Assembly: GCA_016930175.1 (NCBI GenBank)
Contig: JAFGHJ010000007.1
Span: 39,955 to 103,954 of the forward strand
Direction of reading: 5' to 3'
Origin: Caldifarciminota bacterium
Lineage (GTDB): Bacteria > Hydrothermota > UBA3072
Length of the DNA: 64,000 nt
The notes beneath the pieces were generated by a model. The model saw only the letters and a list, made by a program, of their open reading frames with translations, had not been told where the DNA came from and did not search any database. The stretch's first letter is position 1, and every line of letters begins with the position of its first letter. Made by a program: the position numbers and the translations under genes. Positions 1-8,337 of the stretch are shown one piece after another.

Positions 1-2
1 AA

Positions 3-242
3 GAGTACGTTAAAAAGACCACACAGGAAAAACCTACAATTTACTCAAAACTTACACCAAGGGAAAGAGAAATTTTACAGCTCATTGCCGAAGGCAAAAA
101 TACAAAAGAAATCGCACGGTATTTGTTTATTTCGGTAAAAACTGTAGAAACTCACAGAAGACATATAAAAAAGAAGTTAAAGGTGCAAAGTGTAGCCGAA
201 TTGACTAAAATAGCCATTAAAGAAGGGCTTACTGTACTATAA
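3..242 (+). CDS. LuxR/NarL-type response regulator, C-terminal part (truncated by window edge)
   Basis: This is the last 79 codons of a gene that begins before the window. It holds a complete LuxR-type helix-turn-helix: the LTPREREILQLIAEG segment, then KEIA, then the recognition helix with VKTVETHRRHI. The family is usually a DNA-binding output domain behind a receiver domain, and acts as a cytoplasmic transcription regulator. The receiver is out of view, so the regulated genes and any partner kinase are unknown. It is convergent with the TRAP operon that follows. Confidence 0.85.
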   Translation, partial: EYVKKTTQEKPTIYSKLTPREREILQLIAEGKNTKEIARYLFISVKTVETHRRHIKKKLKVQSVAELTKIAIKEGLTVL

Positions 243-401
243 ATCACAATATAAAAAACTTAGAGTTTTAGTAAACGAGTCGGCAGCGACGCAATCGATT
301 CCACTAAATTAACGATTGAAGAATTAAATTAATTTGTGATATTTGTGCAATTCGTTGTTTCTGATTCTGAGAGCGTCTGAGTTTTAAAACAACAAACTTT
401 T

Positions 402-428
402 TTCTTTGTGCTCTTTGTGTGCTTTGTG
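402..428. repeat. 9-bp degenerate tandem array (CACAAAG type)
   Basis: Three consecutive 9-mers share the core CTTTGTG, with two free positions per unit. The array lies between the convergent ends of the LuxR-type gene and the TRAP operon. It belongs to the 9-bp family that recurs in other gaps of the window. Confidence 0.6.
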
Positions 429-457
429 TGAGAATAACTTGTAGTCGGTCTTTTTAA

Positions 458-1750
458 TCAAAATCCGAATAAACGTGGCAAAATTAGCGAAACACCAGGT
501 ATATAGGTTATAAGTAGTAACGCAATTATCATCACCGCAAAAAGCGGCAAAAGACTTTTAAATACTTCATGAATCTTACCATGACCAACGCCAACACCAA
601 CAAAAAGAACTGTTCCGACAGGAGGAGTACAAAGTCCTATACAAAGATTGGCAATTATTATGATACCGAAATGGACAAGATTTATGCCAAGTTTTTCGAT
701 TATAGGAAGGAAAATGGGAGTAAAAATCAATATCGCCGGTGTCATATCAAGAAAAGTACCTACGAAAAGCAGCATGACATTAATCATCAGAAGAATTGCA
801 ATCTTATTGCTTGAAATGGATACTATGCCCGAACTTATGAGTTCAGGAACATTCTGAGATGCCATAAACCACGACATGCCTGTAGATGCTCCGATAAGAA
901 GCATTACTACAGACGTTGTAATCCCGCATTGAATCAATATACCGGGTAAATCCTTCCATTTAACTTCTTTATAGATAAACACTGCAAGGATAAACGCATA
1001 AACGACGGCAATACTCGCTGCTTCTGTCGGAGTAAATATTCCGCTCAAGATTCCACCCATAACGACTATGATCAACAACAACCCGGGAAGAGCACCAAAG
1101 AATCTTCTTATGGTCTCCTTCATAGGTATTATCTTACCGGTTCCGTATCCTCGTTTTTTTGATATTACGGCACTTGCACCCATCAGAAACAATCCGACAA
1201 TAATCCCGGGAATAATACCCGCCAAAAAAAGTGCGGCAACGGACACCGTACCTGTAACAAGAGCATAGACAATCATTACATTGCTTGGAGGTATCAAAAG
1301 ACCCGTTGTAGCGGCACATGAGGTTAAAGCAATATTAAAATTCTTATCGTAACCTTTTCTGTTCATTTCGGGAATCATAACTCCTCCAATCGAAGTTACA
1401 GCAGCAACCGAAGAACCAGATACCGCTCCAACCAGCATACAACCTAAAGTGTTGACGTACGCGAGCCCTCCTGTAAATCTGCCGACCAATGCTTCTGCAA
1501 AGTCAATCAATCTCCGCGCTATTCCACCTTTTCCAAGCAGTAAACCCATAAGTATAAAAAACGGGATTGCAAGGAGAGCAAAACTATCTATCCCTGTCGC
1601 AAGACGCGGGGCTACTATATCAACTGCAGAAACGCTACCAACGGCGGAAACAGCCCACAAAGTCGCAAGACCTATGCATATTCCAATGGGAACATCCATT
1701 ACAAGTAATGCTATAAAAGTAACCACCATCACAATAACAGGAATATTCAT
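458..1750 (-). CDS. dctM: TRAP transporter large permease (DctM)
   Basis: The 430-residue protein is the ion-coupled channel subunit of a tripartite ATP-independent periplasmic transporter in the inner membrane. The sequence is hydrophobic throughout, with about 12 membrane segments. It shows typical DctM landmarks: an N-terminal DVPIG region, the GSSVAAVTSIGGVMIPEM stretch and a conserved PPSN followed by membrane helices. It is the last gene of a dctP-dctQ-dctM operon and overlaps dctQ by 4 bp, so the two are translationally coupled. The neighbouring kduI, kduD and KDPG aldolase suggest a uronate-type sugar acid as substrate; that is an inference from context. Confidence 0.93.
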   Translation of the reverse strand: MNIPVIVMVVTFIALLVMDVPIGICIGLATLWAVSAVGSVSAVDIVAPRLATGIDSFALLAIPFFILMGLLLGKGGIARRLIDFAEALVGRFTGGLAYVNTLGCMLVGAVSGSSVAAVTSIGGVMIPEMNRKGYDKNFNIALTSCAATTGLLIPPSNVMIVYALVTGTVSVAALFLAGIIPGIIVGLFLMGASAVISKKRGYGTGKIIPMKETIRRFFGALPGLLLIIVVMGGILSGIFTPTEAASIAVVYAFILAVFIYKEVKWKDLPGILIQCGITTSVVMLLIGASTGMSWFMASQNVPELISSGIVSISSNKIAILLMINVMLLFVGTFLDMTPAILIFTPIFLPIIEKLGINLVHFGIIIIANLCIGLCTPPVGTVLFVGVGVGHGKIHEVFKSLLPLFAVMIIALLLITYIPGVSLILPRLFGF

Positions 1751-2256
1751 CTCTCTTCCTTGCGCATCAAGAAGGATATATCTTTAAAAACAAACTCAAT
1801 AGAGTAAGTAATTATGAAAATCGCACTTATGGGGAGACAGAGATAAAGATACCCTGTAGGTATACCCATTGTAGGCGAAGTTTGATGATTAACAAACGCG
1901 TTACGAACGAAGTTTATGCCGCCAATCAACATAACACGAAAAGCGAAAAAACCAACAAGAAAGGCTATTACGACTTCCAGCATTCGCCTGTGATTCGTAT
2001 CCAGTTTATGAGCAAAATATTCCATTCCGATATGTGCTTTCTGTCCATATGCATAGGCCGCACCAACCACCCCACACCACATTAACATATAAGTCGAGGA
2101 TTCCTCAGTCCAAACAGCAGGAAACCTTAAAACCAGTCGCGTAAAAACCTGCCATAAAACAGTTACTACCATTATACCTACAAGGAAAACAACAAAATAG
2201 CCCAGTATTTTGTTTCTCCAATCGGAGAGAGTTTTAAAGATTTTTTTCAATGACAT
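1747..2256 (-). CDS. dctQ: TRAP transporter small permease (DctQ)
   Basis: The 169-residue protein has four predicted membrane helices and the DctQ pattern: an amphipathic start, the helix containing FVVFLVGIMVVTVLWQVFTR, then a conserved TEE and a helix beginning MLMWCGVVGAA. It forms the membrane complex with DctM. It overlaps dctM by 4 bp and begins 13 bp after dctP. Confidence 0.92.
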   Translation of the reverse strand: MSLKKIFKTLSDWRNKILGYFVVFLVGIMVVTVLWQVFTRLVLRFPAVWTEESSTYMLMWCGVVGAAYAYGQKAHIGMEYFAHKLDTNHRRMLEVVIAFLVGFFAFRVMLIGGINFVRNAFVNHQTSPTMGIPTGYLYLCLPISAIFIITYSIEFVFKDISFLMRKEER

Positions 2257-2269
2257 ACTGTGAAAGATC

Positions 2270-3277
2270 TTACTCTTCCTTAATGGCTTTTACTTTTTCA
2301 AGTAAAGGTCCTATAATCTCATCCGTAGCATATTCTTTATACATTGGCTGTACTGCTTCTACGAAAGGTGTTTGATCCGGAGTTATTACCTTTACGCCTA
2401 CCGAATCGAGAAGTGCGAAGTTTTCTTTAACTACCTCAGCCCAGAGTTCCTTCTGGTATTCAACGGATATATCAAAAGTCTTTATCATTATAGCCCTATC
2501 TGCTTCAGTCAATTTATCCCACGCTTTTGTACCTGCGAGAACAACATCCATCGGCGAGGTATGTTTATCAAGAGAATAATATTTGCAAACTTCATAATGT
2601 CTTGCTGAAACAAACGAAGGAGGATTATTTTCTGCTCCGTCCACAGTTCCCTGCTGCAGCGCAGTATAAAGTTCACCCCAGCTAATAGGAGTGGGGGAAG
2701 CCCCAAGCGTTTTTAATAAATCTATAGCCATAGGGCTTTTTATAACCCTTATTTTAAGATTCTTGAGATCGGCAGGAGTTGTAATTAGGCGATCCTTTGT
2801 ATAGAAACTTCTCTCACCCGCTTCATAAAAACCTATTCCCACGAGCCCTCTATCCGAACCCGCAGCCAACAAATCCTTACCAAAAGCCGAGTTAAGAACT
2901 TTCCATTTATGTTCTTTATTTCTGAATAGATAGGGCATCCCCAGTACTTTCATCTCCGGAACAAAAGCTTCTAAACCGGCTGAAGACACTTTGGTCAAAT
3001 CCAATGTTCCCATTTGGAGCTGCTCGATTAGTTCTTTTTCCCCTCCCAGCTGACCACCTGGATATATTTTTATTATTATGCGCCCGTCAGTCGCTCCCTT
3101 TAAAGTATCTGCCCAGAATTTCATAGCCTTATGTACGGGATGATTTATATCAAGCGCATGACCTAATTTTAAATTGATTTCCCCTTCCGCGGCTTTGCCT
3201 TTACCACCACACCCTGCACTTATTATTAATGTCACAACAATAAAAATTATTATAAATGCGTTTCTAAATAACTTCAT
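2270..3277 (-). CDS. dctP: TRAP substrate-binding lipoprotein (DctP family)
   Basis: The 335-residue periplasmic receptor captures the substrate and delivers it to the DctQM permease. It has a lipoprotein signal: a hydrophobic core then ISAGC at residues 19-23. The mature part follows the DctP fold, with LKLGHALDINHPVHKA near the start, a PGGQLGGEKELIEQLQMGTLD stretch, and the conserved arginine region KIRVIKSP that normally binds the substrate carboxylate. The start has a strong AGGAGG ribosome binding site. It is the first gene of the operon and has its own promoter. The fold is common to C4-dicarboxylate, sialate and uronate receptors, so the ligand is not proven. Confidence 0.92.
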   Translation of the reverse strand: MKLFRNAFIIIFIVVTLIISAGCGGKGKAAEGEINLKLGHALDINHPVHKAMKFWADTLKGATDGRIIIKIYPGGQLGGEKELIEQLQMGTLDLTKVSSAGLEAFVPEMKVLGMPYLFRNKEHKWKVLNSAFGKDLLAAGSDRGLVGIGFYEAGERSFYTKDRLITTPADLKNLKIRVIKSPMAIDLLKTLGASPTPISWGELYTALQQGTVDGAENNPPSFVSARHYEVCKYYSLDKHTSPMDVVLAGTKAWDKLTEADRAIMIKTFDISVEYQKELWAEVVKENFALLDSVGVKVITPDQTPFVEAVQPMYKEYATDEIIGPLLEKVKAIKEE

Positions 3278-3343
3278 AAAATACCTCCTATTGTTTACGG
3301 CTTAACACCGAAATAATATATAAGCATCTTAGAATCTATGAGT

Positions 3344-3371
3344 ATACTAATGTTTTAACAATCTTTGTCAA
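3344..3371 (-). promoter_or_regulatory. Sigma-70-like promoter of dctPQM
   Basis: On the minus strand TTGACA is followed after 16 bp by TAGTAT. A leader of about 60 nt with an AGGAGG site leads to the dctP start. Confidence 0.6.
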
Positions 3372-3382
3372 GGGAAGTTTTT

Positions 3383-3445
3383 ACCACAGAGAACACAGAG
3401 AAAAAAACATTTTATTTCACCACGAAATACACTAAATACACGAAA
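3383..3445. repeat. Two 9-bp degenerate arrays
   Basis: Two 9-mers with core CACAGAG (3383-3400) are followed by three 9-mers with core ACACNAAA (3419-3445). Period is exactly nine in each. Confidence 0.6.
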
Positions 3446-3493
3446 AAACAAATTAGTTACGGATAAACAAAGATTTTTTTAATTTTTTTTGTT

Positions 3494-3535
3494 TTGGCTC
3501 TGGACGTAAAACTCGCGACTCTTGACTCTTGACAT
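3494..3535. repeat. 7-bp degenerate tandem array, core ACTC
   Basis: Six consecutive 7-mers match NNNACTC or a close variant with no slip in register. The last unit (TTGACAT) doubles as the -35 box of the kduI promoter. Confidence 0.7.
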
Positions 3536-3556
3536 TTATTTTTTTCTCACTACGAT
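3529..3556 (+). promoter_or_regulatory. Sigma-70-like promoter of kduI-kduD
   Basis: TTGACA is followed after 16 bp by TACGAT; transcription would start near 3563 and run through an AAGGAGG site into kduI. Confidence 0.6.
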
Positions 3557-3585
3557 TTAAAATAAACTTAAAGGAGGTAATGAAT

Positions 3586-4416
3586 ATGGAAGTAAGATAT
3601 GCAGCAGATCCTGTTCGTTTTCCTCGCATGACGACGGAAGAATTGAGAGAAAATTTTTTAATTCAATCGCTTTTCAAAGTGGGAGAAATTAAAATGGTCT
3701 ATTCCGATACCGACCGCGTTATAATCGGCTCCGCACTCCCTTTTGACAGTTCTATTATACTCTCCGCAGCTGACGAATTGAAAGCAGCCTATTTCACCGA
3801 AAGGCGAGAATTGGGAGCACTTAATGTTGGAGGACCGGGAACTATCGAAGTTAACGGAAAAAGCTACAAAATGAAAGAACTTGATTGTCTATATATAGGC
3901 AAAGGAAACGAAAAGATTGAATTTGCCAGTGATAAAGCGGACAATCCTGCGGCTTTTTATCTTTTGAGCTATCCGGCACATACTGAATATCCCACAAAGT
4001 TGTCACGGATTAAAGATGCAGAACCGGGGAATCTGGGTTCGGATGAGAATGCAAATAAAAGAACGATATACAAGCACATACACCCAGATGGAATTAAAAG
4101 TTGCCAGCTGGTAATGGGTGTAACCATATTGGCAGCTGGTAATGTCTGGAATACTATGCCTCCTCACACTCACGAACGCCGAATGGAAGTATATTTTTAC
4201 TTTGGAATAGGAGAATCCGACAGGGTTTTTCATATTTGCGGAAAAGCAGATGAAACAAGACACATTGTGGTATCTGACAGACAGGCTGTTATTTCTCCCA
4301 GCTGGTCTATCCACTCGGGAGTGGGAACTTCCGCTTATAGTTTCTGCTGGGGTATGGGTGGAGAAAACCAGTCATTCGATGATATGGATCACCTTGACAT
4401 AGGAGATTTAAAATGA
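3586..4416 (+). CDS. kduI: 5-dehydro-4-deoxy-D-glucuronate isomerase
   Basis: The 276-residue cytoplasmic, metal-dependent cupin isomerase converts 5-keto-4-deoxyuronate (from pectin or other polyuronide lyases) to 2,5-diketo-3-deoxygluconate. The metal ligands are visible as His194, His196, Glu201 and His243, matching the E. coli set with an offset of two, and the length matches the E. coli enzyme. I chose ATG 3586 because AAGGAGG at 3571-3577 is optimally spaced from it; an ATG at 3580 is too close, and an upstream TTG at 3529 lies in the promoter. It overlaps kduD by 4 bp. Confidence 0.96.
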   Translation: MEVRYAADPVRFPRMTTEELRENFLIQSLFKVGEIKMVYSDTDRVIIGSALPFDSSIILSAADELKAAYFTERRELGALNVGGPGTIEVNGKSYKMKELDCLYIGKGNEKIEFASDKADNPAAFYLLSYPAHTEYPTKLSRIKDAEPGNLGSDENANKRTIYKHIHPDGIKSCQLVMGVTILAAGNVWNTMPPHTHERRMEVYFYFGIGESDRVFHICGKADETRHIVVSDRQAVISPSWSIHSGVGTSAYSFCWGMGGENQSFDDMDHLDIGDLK

Positions 4417-5189
4417 TGGATAAAAATATACTGGACAAATTTAGACTAAACGGTAAAAGAGCACTTGTAACGGGTTGCACACGGGGTATAGGCCTCGGTA
4501 TGGCAGAAGCTCTATCCCAGGCGGGCGCGGATATTGTGGGAGCAAGCCGTTCTCTTAAAGCAGGAAGTGACGTAGAAAAGCTGGTAAAATCATCCGGGCG
4601 AGATTTTAAAGGATATGCATGCGATTTTTCAGACAGAAATGCTTTATATGAGTTTATCGAAAAAGTCAAAACTGACTTTGAAAAGATCGATATACTTGTA
4701 AATAACGCAGGTACAATCAAAAGAAAGAAGGCGGAAGAATTTCCGGATGAATACTGGGATGAGGTAATCGAAGTTAACCTCAACGCACAATTCATACTCG
4801 CAAGAGAATTCGGTAAGGATATGATAAAAAGAGGTTCCGGCAAAATCATATTTACTGCTTCGCTTTTAGCATTTTTCGGCGGGATAACTGTTCCCGCTTA
4901 CGCAGCAAGTAAAGGCGGAATCGGACAATTAACCAAAGCCCTGTCAAACGAATGGTCTAAATACGGTGTCAATGTAAATGCCATAGCGCCCGGCTATATA
5001 GCAACGGATAATACAAAAGCCTTAAGAGAAGACACCGTAAGAAATCAGGGTATAATGAACAGAATCCCCTTCGGCAGATGGGGGACTCCTGAAGACTTAA
5101 AAGGAGCGGTCGTTTTCCTTGCATCAAGTGCATCAGATTATGTGTGCGGTACAATTTTAATCGTAGACGGCGGATGGACGGGAAGATAA
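4413..5189 (+). CDS. kduD: 2-dehydro-3-deoxy-D-gluconate 5-dehydrogenase (SDR family)
   Basis: The 258-residue short-chain dehydrogenase reduces the KduI product to 2-keto-3-deoxygluconate. The dinucleotide-binding TGCTRGIG motif is at residues 20-27, NNAG at 97-100, and the catalytic Ser150, Tyr163 and Lys167 are present. It overlaps kduI by an ATGA junction with an AGGAG site 8 nt upstream. A KDG kinase, needed before the aldolase encoded nearby, is not in the window. Confidence 0.94.
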   Translation: MMDKNILDKFRLNGKRALVTGCTRGIGLGMAEALSQAGADIVGASRSLKAGSDVEKLVKSSGRDFKGYACDFSDRNALYEFIEKVKTDFEKIDILVNNAGTIKRKKAEEFPDEYWDEVIEVNLNAQFILAREFGKDMIKRGSGKIIFTASLLAFFGGITVPAYAASKGGIGQLTKALSNEWSKYGVNVNAIAPGYIATDNTKALREDTVRNQGIMNRIPFGRWGTPEDLKGAVVFLASSASDYVCGTILIVDGGWTGR

Positions 5190-5204
5190 ACAAAGGAGGC
5201 ATAA

Positions 5205-6473
5205 ATGAGAAATCCATTAATTAAATATTCTCTATACTTATTTCTAATAATTGTATCCGGCTGTACTTGCGGGGACCTCGCGCGAGAATACCCCGAGTCT
5301 TTTTCGATTGAAGCAACAAATAAAATAGTTGCCGAAAGAAAAGAATCCTGCGTTTTTCTTGATATAGTCACTATAAAAGAGCAACATCCTGATTTTAATC
5401 CCATGGCGTTTGTTGTATTAGAAGAGAACAAAGAACTGCCAAGCCAGATGGTTAATTCTGACATTGATGGTAAAAAAATAATTTTCCTGGCTGATTTTGC
5501 TCCTAAAGAAACCAAAAACCTGACTGCAAGATACGCAAAAGAAAGCAAGAAAGAAAGAGAATATCCCAAAAAGACTCAGGCGATATTATCCATAAAGTGC
5601 GGCGGCAAATGGGAGGGAAACAAATACGCAGGAGGAACTTTTAAAGATACAAATTACCTAAAAGCCCCTCCGGCACACACGGATCACTCGGAATTCATTC
5701 GCTTTGAAGGACCCGGCTGGGAATCCGACAAAGTTGGTTACAGGCTATACCTGGACTGGCGTAACGGTATCGACATCTTCGGTAAAAAAGTAAGCAGTAT
5801 TGTACTGAAGGATGTCGGGCAGGACGGCTACCAATCCTATCATGAAATGTCTCCATGGGGAATGGATATCTTAAAGGTCGGCGATGCTCTGGGAATTGGA
5901 GCAGCCGGAATGTGGAATAACGGCAAGGTTGAAAGAATATCCAAAACCGACAGTTTAATATGCGAGATTTTAGAAAACGGCGTTTTATATTCACAATTAG
6001 GCATAAAATATATGGGCTGGAAAACAGATTCGAAAGAATTTAACTTAACCTCAAATCTTTCCATTACAGCAGGAAGCAGGTTAACGAAACATGATATTAT
6101 CATCGATAAAGATATCGACAATCTATGCACGGGAATAGTAAAGAGCGAAGGTATTAATATTTTAAAATCAGAAGATAAACAAACCGGCTGGGGGTATTTG
6201 GCTTCATATGGAAATCAAAGTATTATAGGCGATAAACTGGGAATGGCAATTTTATATCAAAACGAAGACAAAATAACGATAACAGAAGACGAACTGAATG
6301 AGGCAGTAATTCTGAACGCACAAAACGGTATGCTAACCTATTATTTTCTTGCAGCCTGGGAACAGGAACCAAACGGAATAAAAAACGAAGAAGAATTTAT
6401 AAAATACCTCGAAACAACAATAAAAGAACTCGATTCGCCTATTTCAATCGAGATAACGCAAAGCAACAACTAA
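5205..6473 (+). CDS. DUF4861-like lipoprotein of the uronate locus
   Basis: The 422-residue protein has a lipoprotein signal (IVSGCTC, Cys at about residue 22) and a long beta-rich body. Conserved-looking blocks are SEFIRFEGPGWESDKVGYRLYLDWRNGIDIFGKK around residues 160-200 and YHEMSPWGMDILKVG around 210-225. From memory this is the DUF4861 family, often found in pectin or rhamnogalacturonan gene clusters of Bacteroidetes; its biochemical role is not known to me. It starts 15 bp after kduD with AAGGAGG, so it is the third gene of the operon. A role in handling uronate-containing oligosaccharides at the cell surface is an inference. Confidence 0.7.
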   Translation: MRNPLIKYSLYLFLIIVSGCTCGDLAREYPESFSIEATNKIVAERKESCVFLDIVTIKEQHPDFNPMAFVVLEENKELPSQMVNSDIDGKKIIFLADFAPKETKNLTARYAKESKKEREYPKKTQAILSIKCGGKWEGNKYAGGTFKDTNYLKAPPAHTDHSEFIRFEGPGWESDKVGYRLYLDWRNGIDIFGKKVSSIVLKDVGQDGYQSYHEMSPWGMDILKVGDALGIGAAGMWNNGKVERISKTDSLICEILENGVLYSQLGIKYMGWKTDSKEFNLTSNLSITAGSRLTKHDIIIDKDIDNLCTGIVKSEGINILKSEDKQTGWGYLASYGNQSIIGDKLGMAILYQNEDKITITEDELNEAVILNAQNGMLTYYFLAAWEQEPNGIKNEEEFIKYLETTIKELDSPISIEITQSNN

Positions 6474-6474
6474 T

Positions 6475-7158
6475 CTATCTTTTTGAAGAGATAATAATAG
6501 ATTTCCACTTTCTGGCGGTTTCTTCCATCTTATGCGGATTACCTATATCTTTAGTGAGCGCTGAGCCGCAAAATACTCCGTCAGGATCATTTTTTAAGAT
6601 ATCCGCGAGATTTACCTCAGAGACACCGCCCGTATAAAATACGGTTAAACCTTTGTAAGGTCCCTTCCAGGCCTTTACAACTCCATAAAAAGAATTTGTA
6701 TCCGTAACAGTCGGGAAAAGTTTGTATACCCACTGGTAAGGATATTTTTCTTTTAATTCGGCGAATTCACAACCATAAAGTTCTGCTTTTTTTACAAGCT
6801 GCTTGCCTACATCCCCCAATCCTCCGGGAACGTACATTATATCTTCAGCAGCACAAACTTCCAATACATCCGGAATAAAGTCGGCTGAAATAATACCTGC
6901 AACGCCCTGACTTATGGCGCCTTCAGCCAGCTTTCCTGTCATAACTGTCCCGGCAAGTATTAAAGCTTCGGGATATTTGTCAAGAACGGCTTTTATACCC
7001 TCGGAAGCAACCTCACTTCGAAAAGCAATCTCTAACGTAACACCGAGGGGATGTAATATTTCATAAGCCTTAACGCATTCGGAAGAAGTTGCAGGCGCCA
7101 AAATCGCAACTAACCTATTCTCTTTAATCTGCTTAAAAATGGCCGCCGATTTATCCAT
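6475..7158 (-). CDS. eda: KDPG/KHG aldolase family protein
   Basis: The 227-residue class I aldolase would cleave 2-keto-3-deoxy-6-phosphogluconate to pyruvate and glyceraldehyde 3-phosphate, completing the KduI/KduD route. Glu43 in LEIAFRS and the Schiff-base Lys146 in YKLFP match the catalytic pair of the family, and AGTV and TGGVSEVNLADIL are typical. Compared with the standard enzyme, the segment between YVPGG and YKLFP is longer (about residues 110-145), so it is a variant subfamily whose exact substrate could differ. It is monocistronic and converges on the DUF4861 gene with 1 bp between stops. Confidence 0.85.
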   Translation of the reverse strand: MDKSAAIFKQIKENRLVAILAPATSSECVKAYEILHPLGVTLEIAFRSEVASEGIKAVLDKYPEALILAGTVMTGKLAEGAISQGVAGIISADFIPDVLEVCAAEDIMYVPGGLGDVGKQLVKKAELYGCEFAELKEKYPYQWVYKLFPTVTDTNSFYGVVKAWKGPYKGLTVFYTGGVSEVNLADILKNDPDGVFCGSALTKDIGNPHKMEETARKWKSIIISSKR

Positions 7159-7193
7159 ACAACACCTCCATCAAAATTTTTCACGGCACCCTC

Positions 7194-7222
7194 ATTTTAG
7201 AACACATTATCACATTTGTCAA
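7194..7222 (-). promoter_or_regulatory. Sigma-70-like promoter of the KDPG aldolase gene
   Basis: On the minus strand TTGACA is followed after 17 bp by TAAAAT. The leader carries a GGAGG site before ATG 7158. Confidence 0.65.
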
Positions 7223-7302
7223 GGATTTACCAAAAAAATTATTATCACACAAAGCTCACAAAGGACACAGAGTTTTTTCTTTATTGTTTCAAAGCTAACA
7301 AC

Positions 7303-7330
7303 CAATGGCAAAAAGCCAAAAGCTCAGCTA
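7303..7330. repeat. 7-bp degenerate tandem array, core AAGC
   Basis: Four 7-mers of the form NNNNAGC run in register just upstream of the next promoter. A 9-bp CACAAAG-type stretch lies before it at about 7248-7272. Confidence 0.5.
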
Positions 7331-7344
7331 CATCAAAAAACCCC

Positions 7345-7372
7345 TTGACAAATTCAAAAAAATTATTACAAT
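7345..7372 (+). promoter_or_regulatory. Sigma-70-like promoter
   Basis: TTGACA is followed after 16 bp by TACAAT, 37 bp before the start of the lipoprotein gene at 7410. Confidence 0.6.
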
Positions 7373-7409
7373 ACTCTATAAAACAAAGTACTTTGTTATA
7401 GGAGGAAAA

Positions 7410-8102
7410 ATGACAAAATATTTATCAGTGACAAGCGTTGCCTTATTTATCTTTTTTGTATCCTGTGTTCCCCCTGTTTATATTCCAAATAGTCTAAATA
7501 CCCCTCTCCTCAAGGGAAAAGGAGAAGCCGGCGTTGGATACAATCAATCATTTGCCGGCCATGATTTTCAAACCTCTTATGCTATCTCAAATAGCATTGG
7601 ATTAATGATAAACGGAACATACTTCTCAAATGTATATGAAAATCATCATCGCAAACACAAATTTGCCGAACTTGGAATTGGATATCTCTCCGATTCCAAT
7701 AAATATTTCGTTGGCGAGATATACATCGGAGCAGGATTAGGATCAAACTTAATCAATGAAGGAATATTTAACTTGTTCGGCCCAGATGAAGAAGTGAACG
7801 TCAACGCAAGCTATATTCGGCTCTTTCTTCAACCGGTTTTCGGAGGATATACGGAAATCCTTGAAGGCGGATTTGGTCTGCGGATGTGCTATATTTATTT
7901 TTATAAAATCAACCATTCAAATATAGATTTTCCCAGAGAAAAGGTCCTTTTTGAACCTGTTGTCTTCATGCGACTCGGTCCTCCCGTTTTTAAATTTCAA
8001 ACACATTTTGGTCTTTCATTTACTCCTTTCCAAGACTCTGATGTTTTTTACGAAGAGTGGAACTTTGGTGCCGGATTTATAGTCAGGTTAAACATCAAGT
8101 AA
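7410..8102 (+). CDS. Outer-membrane-type lipoprotein, unknown function
   Basis: I do not recognise a family for this 230-residue protein. It has a lipoprotein signal (IFFVSC, Cys at residue 19) and an alternating beta-strand pattern rich in Gly and aromatic residues (for example GEAGVGYNQSFAGHDFQTSYA and AELGIGYLSDSNKYFVGEIYIGAGLG), ending in a hydrophobic strand. This suggests a small beta-barrel or lipocalin-like fold at the outer membrane. The start at ATG 7410 is set by GGAGG at 7401-7405 and the signal peptide; an upstream in-frame ATG lies before the promoter. Confidence 0.6.
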   Translation: MTKYLSVTSVALFIFFVSCVPPVYIPNSLNTPLLKGKGEAGVGYNQSFAGHDFQTSYAISNSIGLMINGTYFSNVYENHHRKHKFAELGIGYLSDSNKYFVGEIYIGAGLGSNLINEGIFNLFGPDEEVNVNASYIRLFLQPVFGGYTEILEGGFGLRMCYIYFYKINHSNIDFPREKVLFEPVVFMRLGPPVFKFQTHFGLSFTPFQDSDVFYEEWNFGAGFIVRLNIK

Positions 8103-8127
8103 ACCTCAAATAAATCTACCTGTCCGC

Positions 8128-8155
8128 TTGACAGAAAAGTTTAATCAAATAATTT
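8128..8155 (+). promoter_or_regulatory. Sigma-70-like promoter before the degraded region
   Basis: TTGACA is followed after 16 bp by TAATTT, upstream of the 35-codon ORF at 8216. Confidence 0.5.
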
Positions 8156-8215
8156 ATTAAACAAATATGATATCCAAGTGTTTTAATAATCTAAAGCTTA
8201 AAATAAAGAGGAAAA

Positions 8216-8323
8216 ATGTCCGATAGCGTATTCGATGATAAAAAAAAACCTACCACCAATACACTGAAAGACGCACTCGGCAAAATATACAAATTCTGGG
8301 AAGAAATAAAAACAACAAATTAA
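8216..8323 (+). CDS. 35-codon ORF, possible remnant of a DUF3788 protein
   Basis: The ORF has an AGAGG site and codes for a 35-residue peptide beginning MSDSVFDDKKKPT and ending FWEEIKTTN. The pattern of Asp-Lys-Pro-Thr, then an ALGK-like turn and Trp-Glu, resembles my recollection of the start of DUF3788 proteins, which are normally over 100 residues. It may be a truncated gene whose remainder was deleted, which fits the broken gene beside it; a genuine small protein cannot be excluded. Confidence 0.35.
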   Translation: MSDSVFDDKKKPTTNTLKDALGKIYKFWEEIKTTN

Positions 8324-8337
8324 AAAGGAGAAAAGAA

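Larger units (their letters stand above)
3278..3585. other. Divergent intergenic region between dctP and kduI
   Basis: This 308-bp gap contains no gene. It holds a minus-strand promoter and leader for dctP, a pair of 9-bp repeat arrays, a six-unit 7-bp array, and a plus-strand promoter for kduI. No operator palindrome for a known uronate regulator was obvious by eye. Confidence 0.7.

Noticed and set aside
250..275. Intrinsic terminator after the LuxR-type gene (AAAACT/AGTTTT)
   Set aside because: The stem is A-T only, short and without a following T-run; it is too weak to call.
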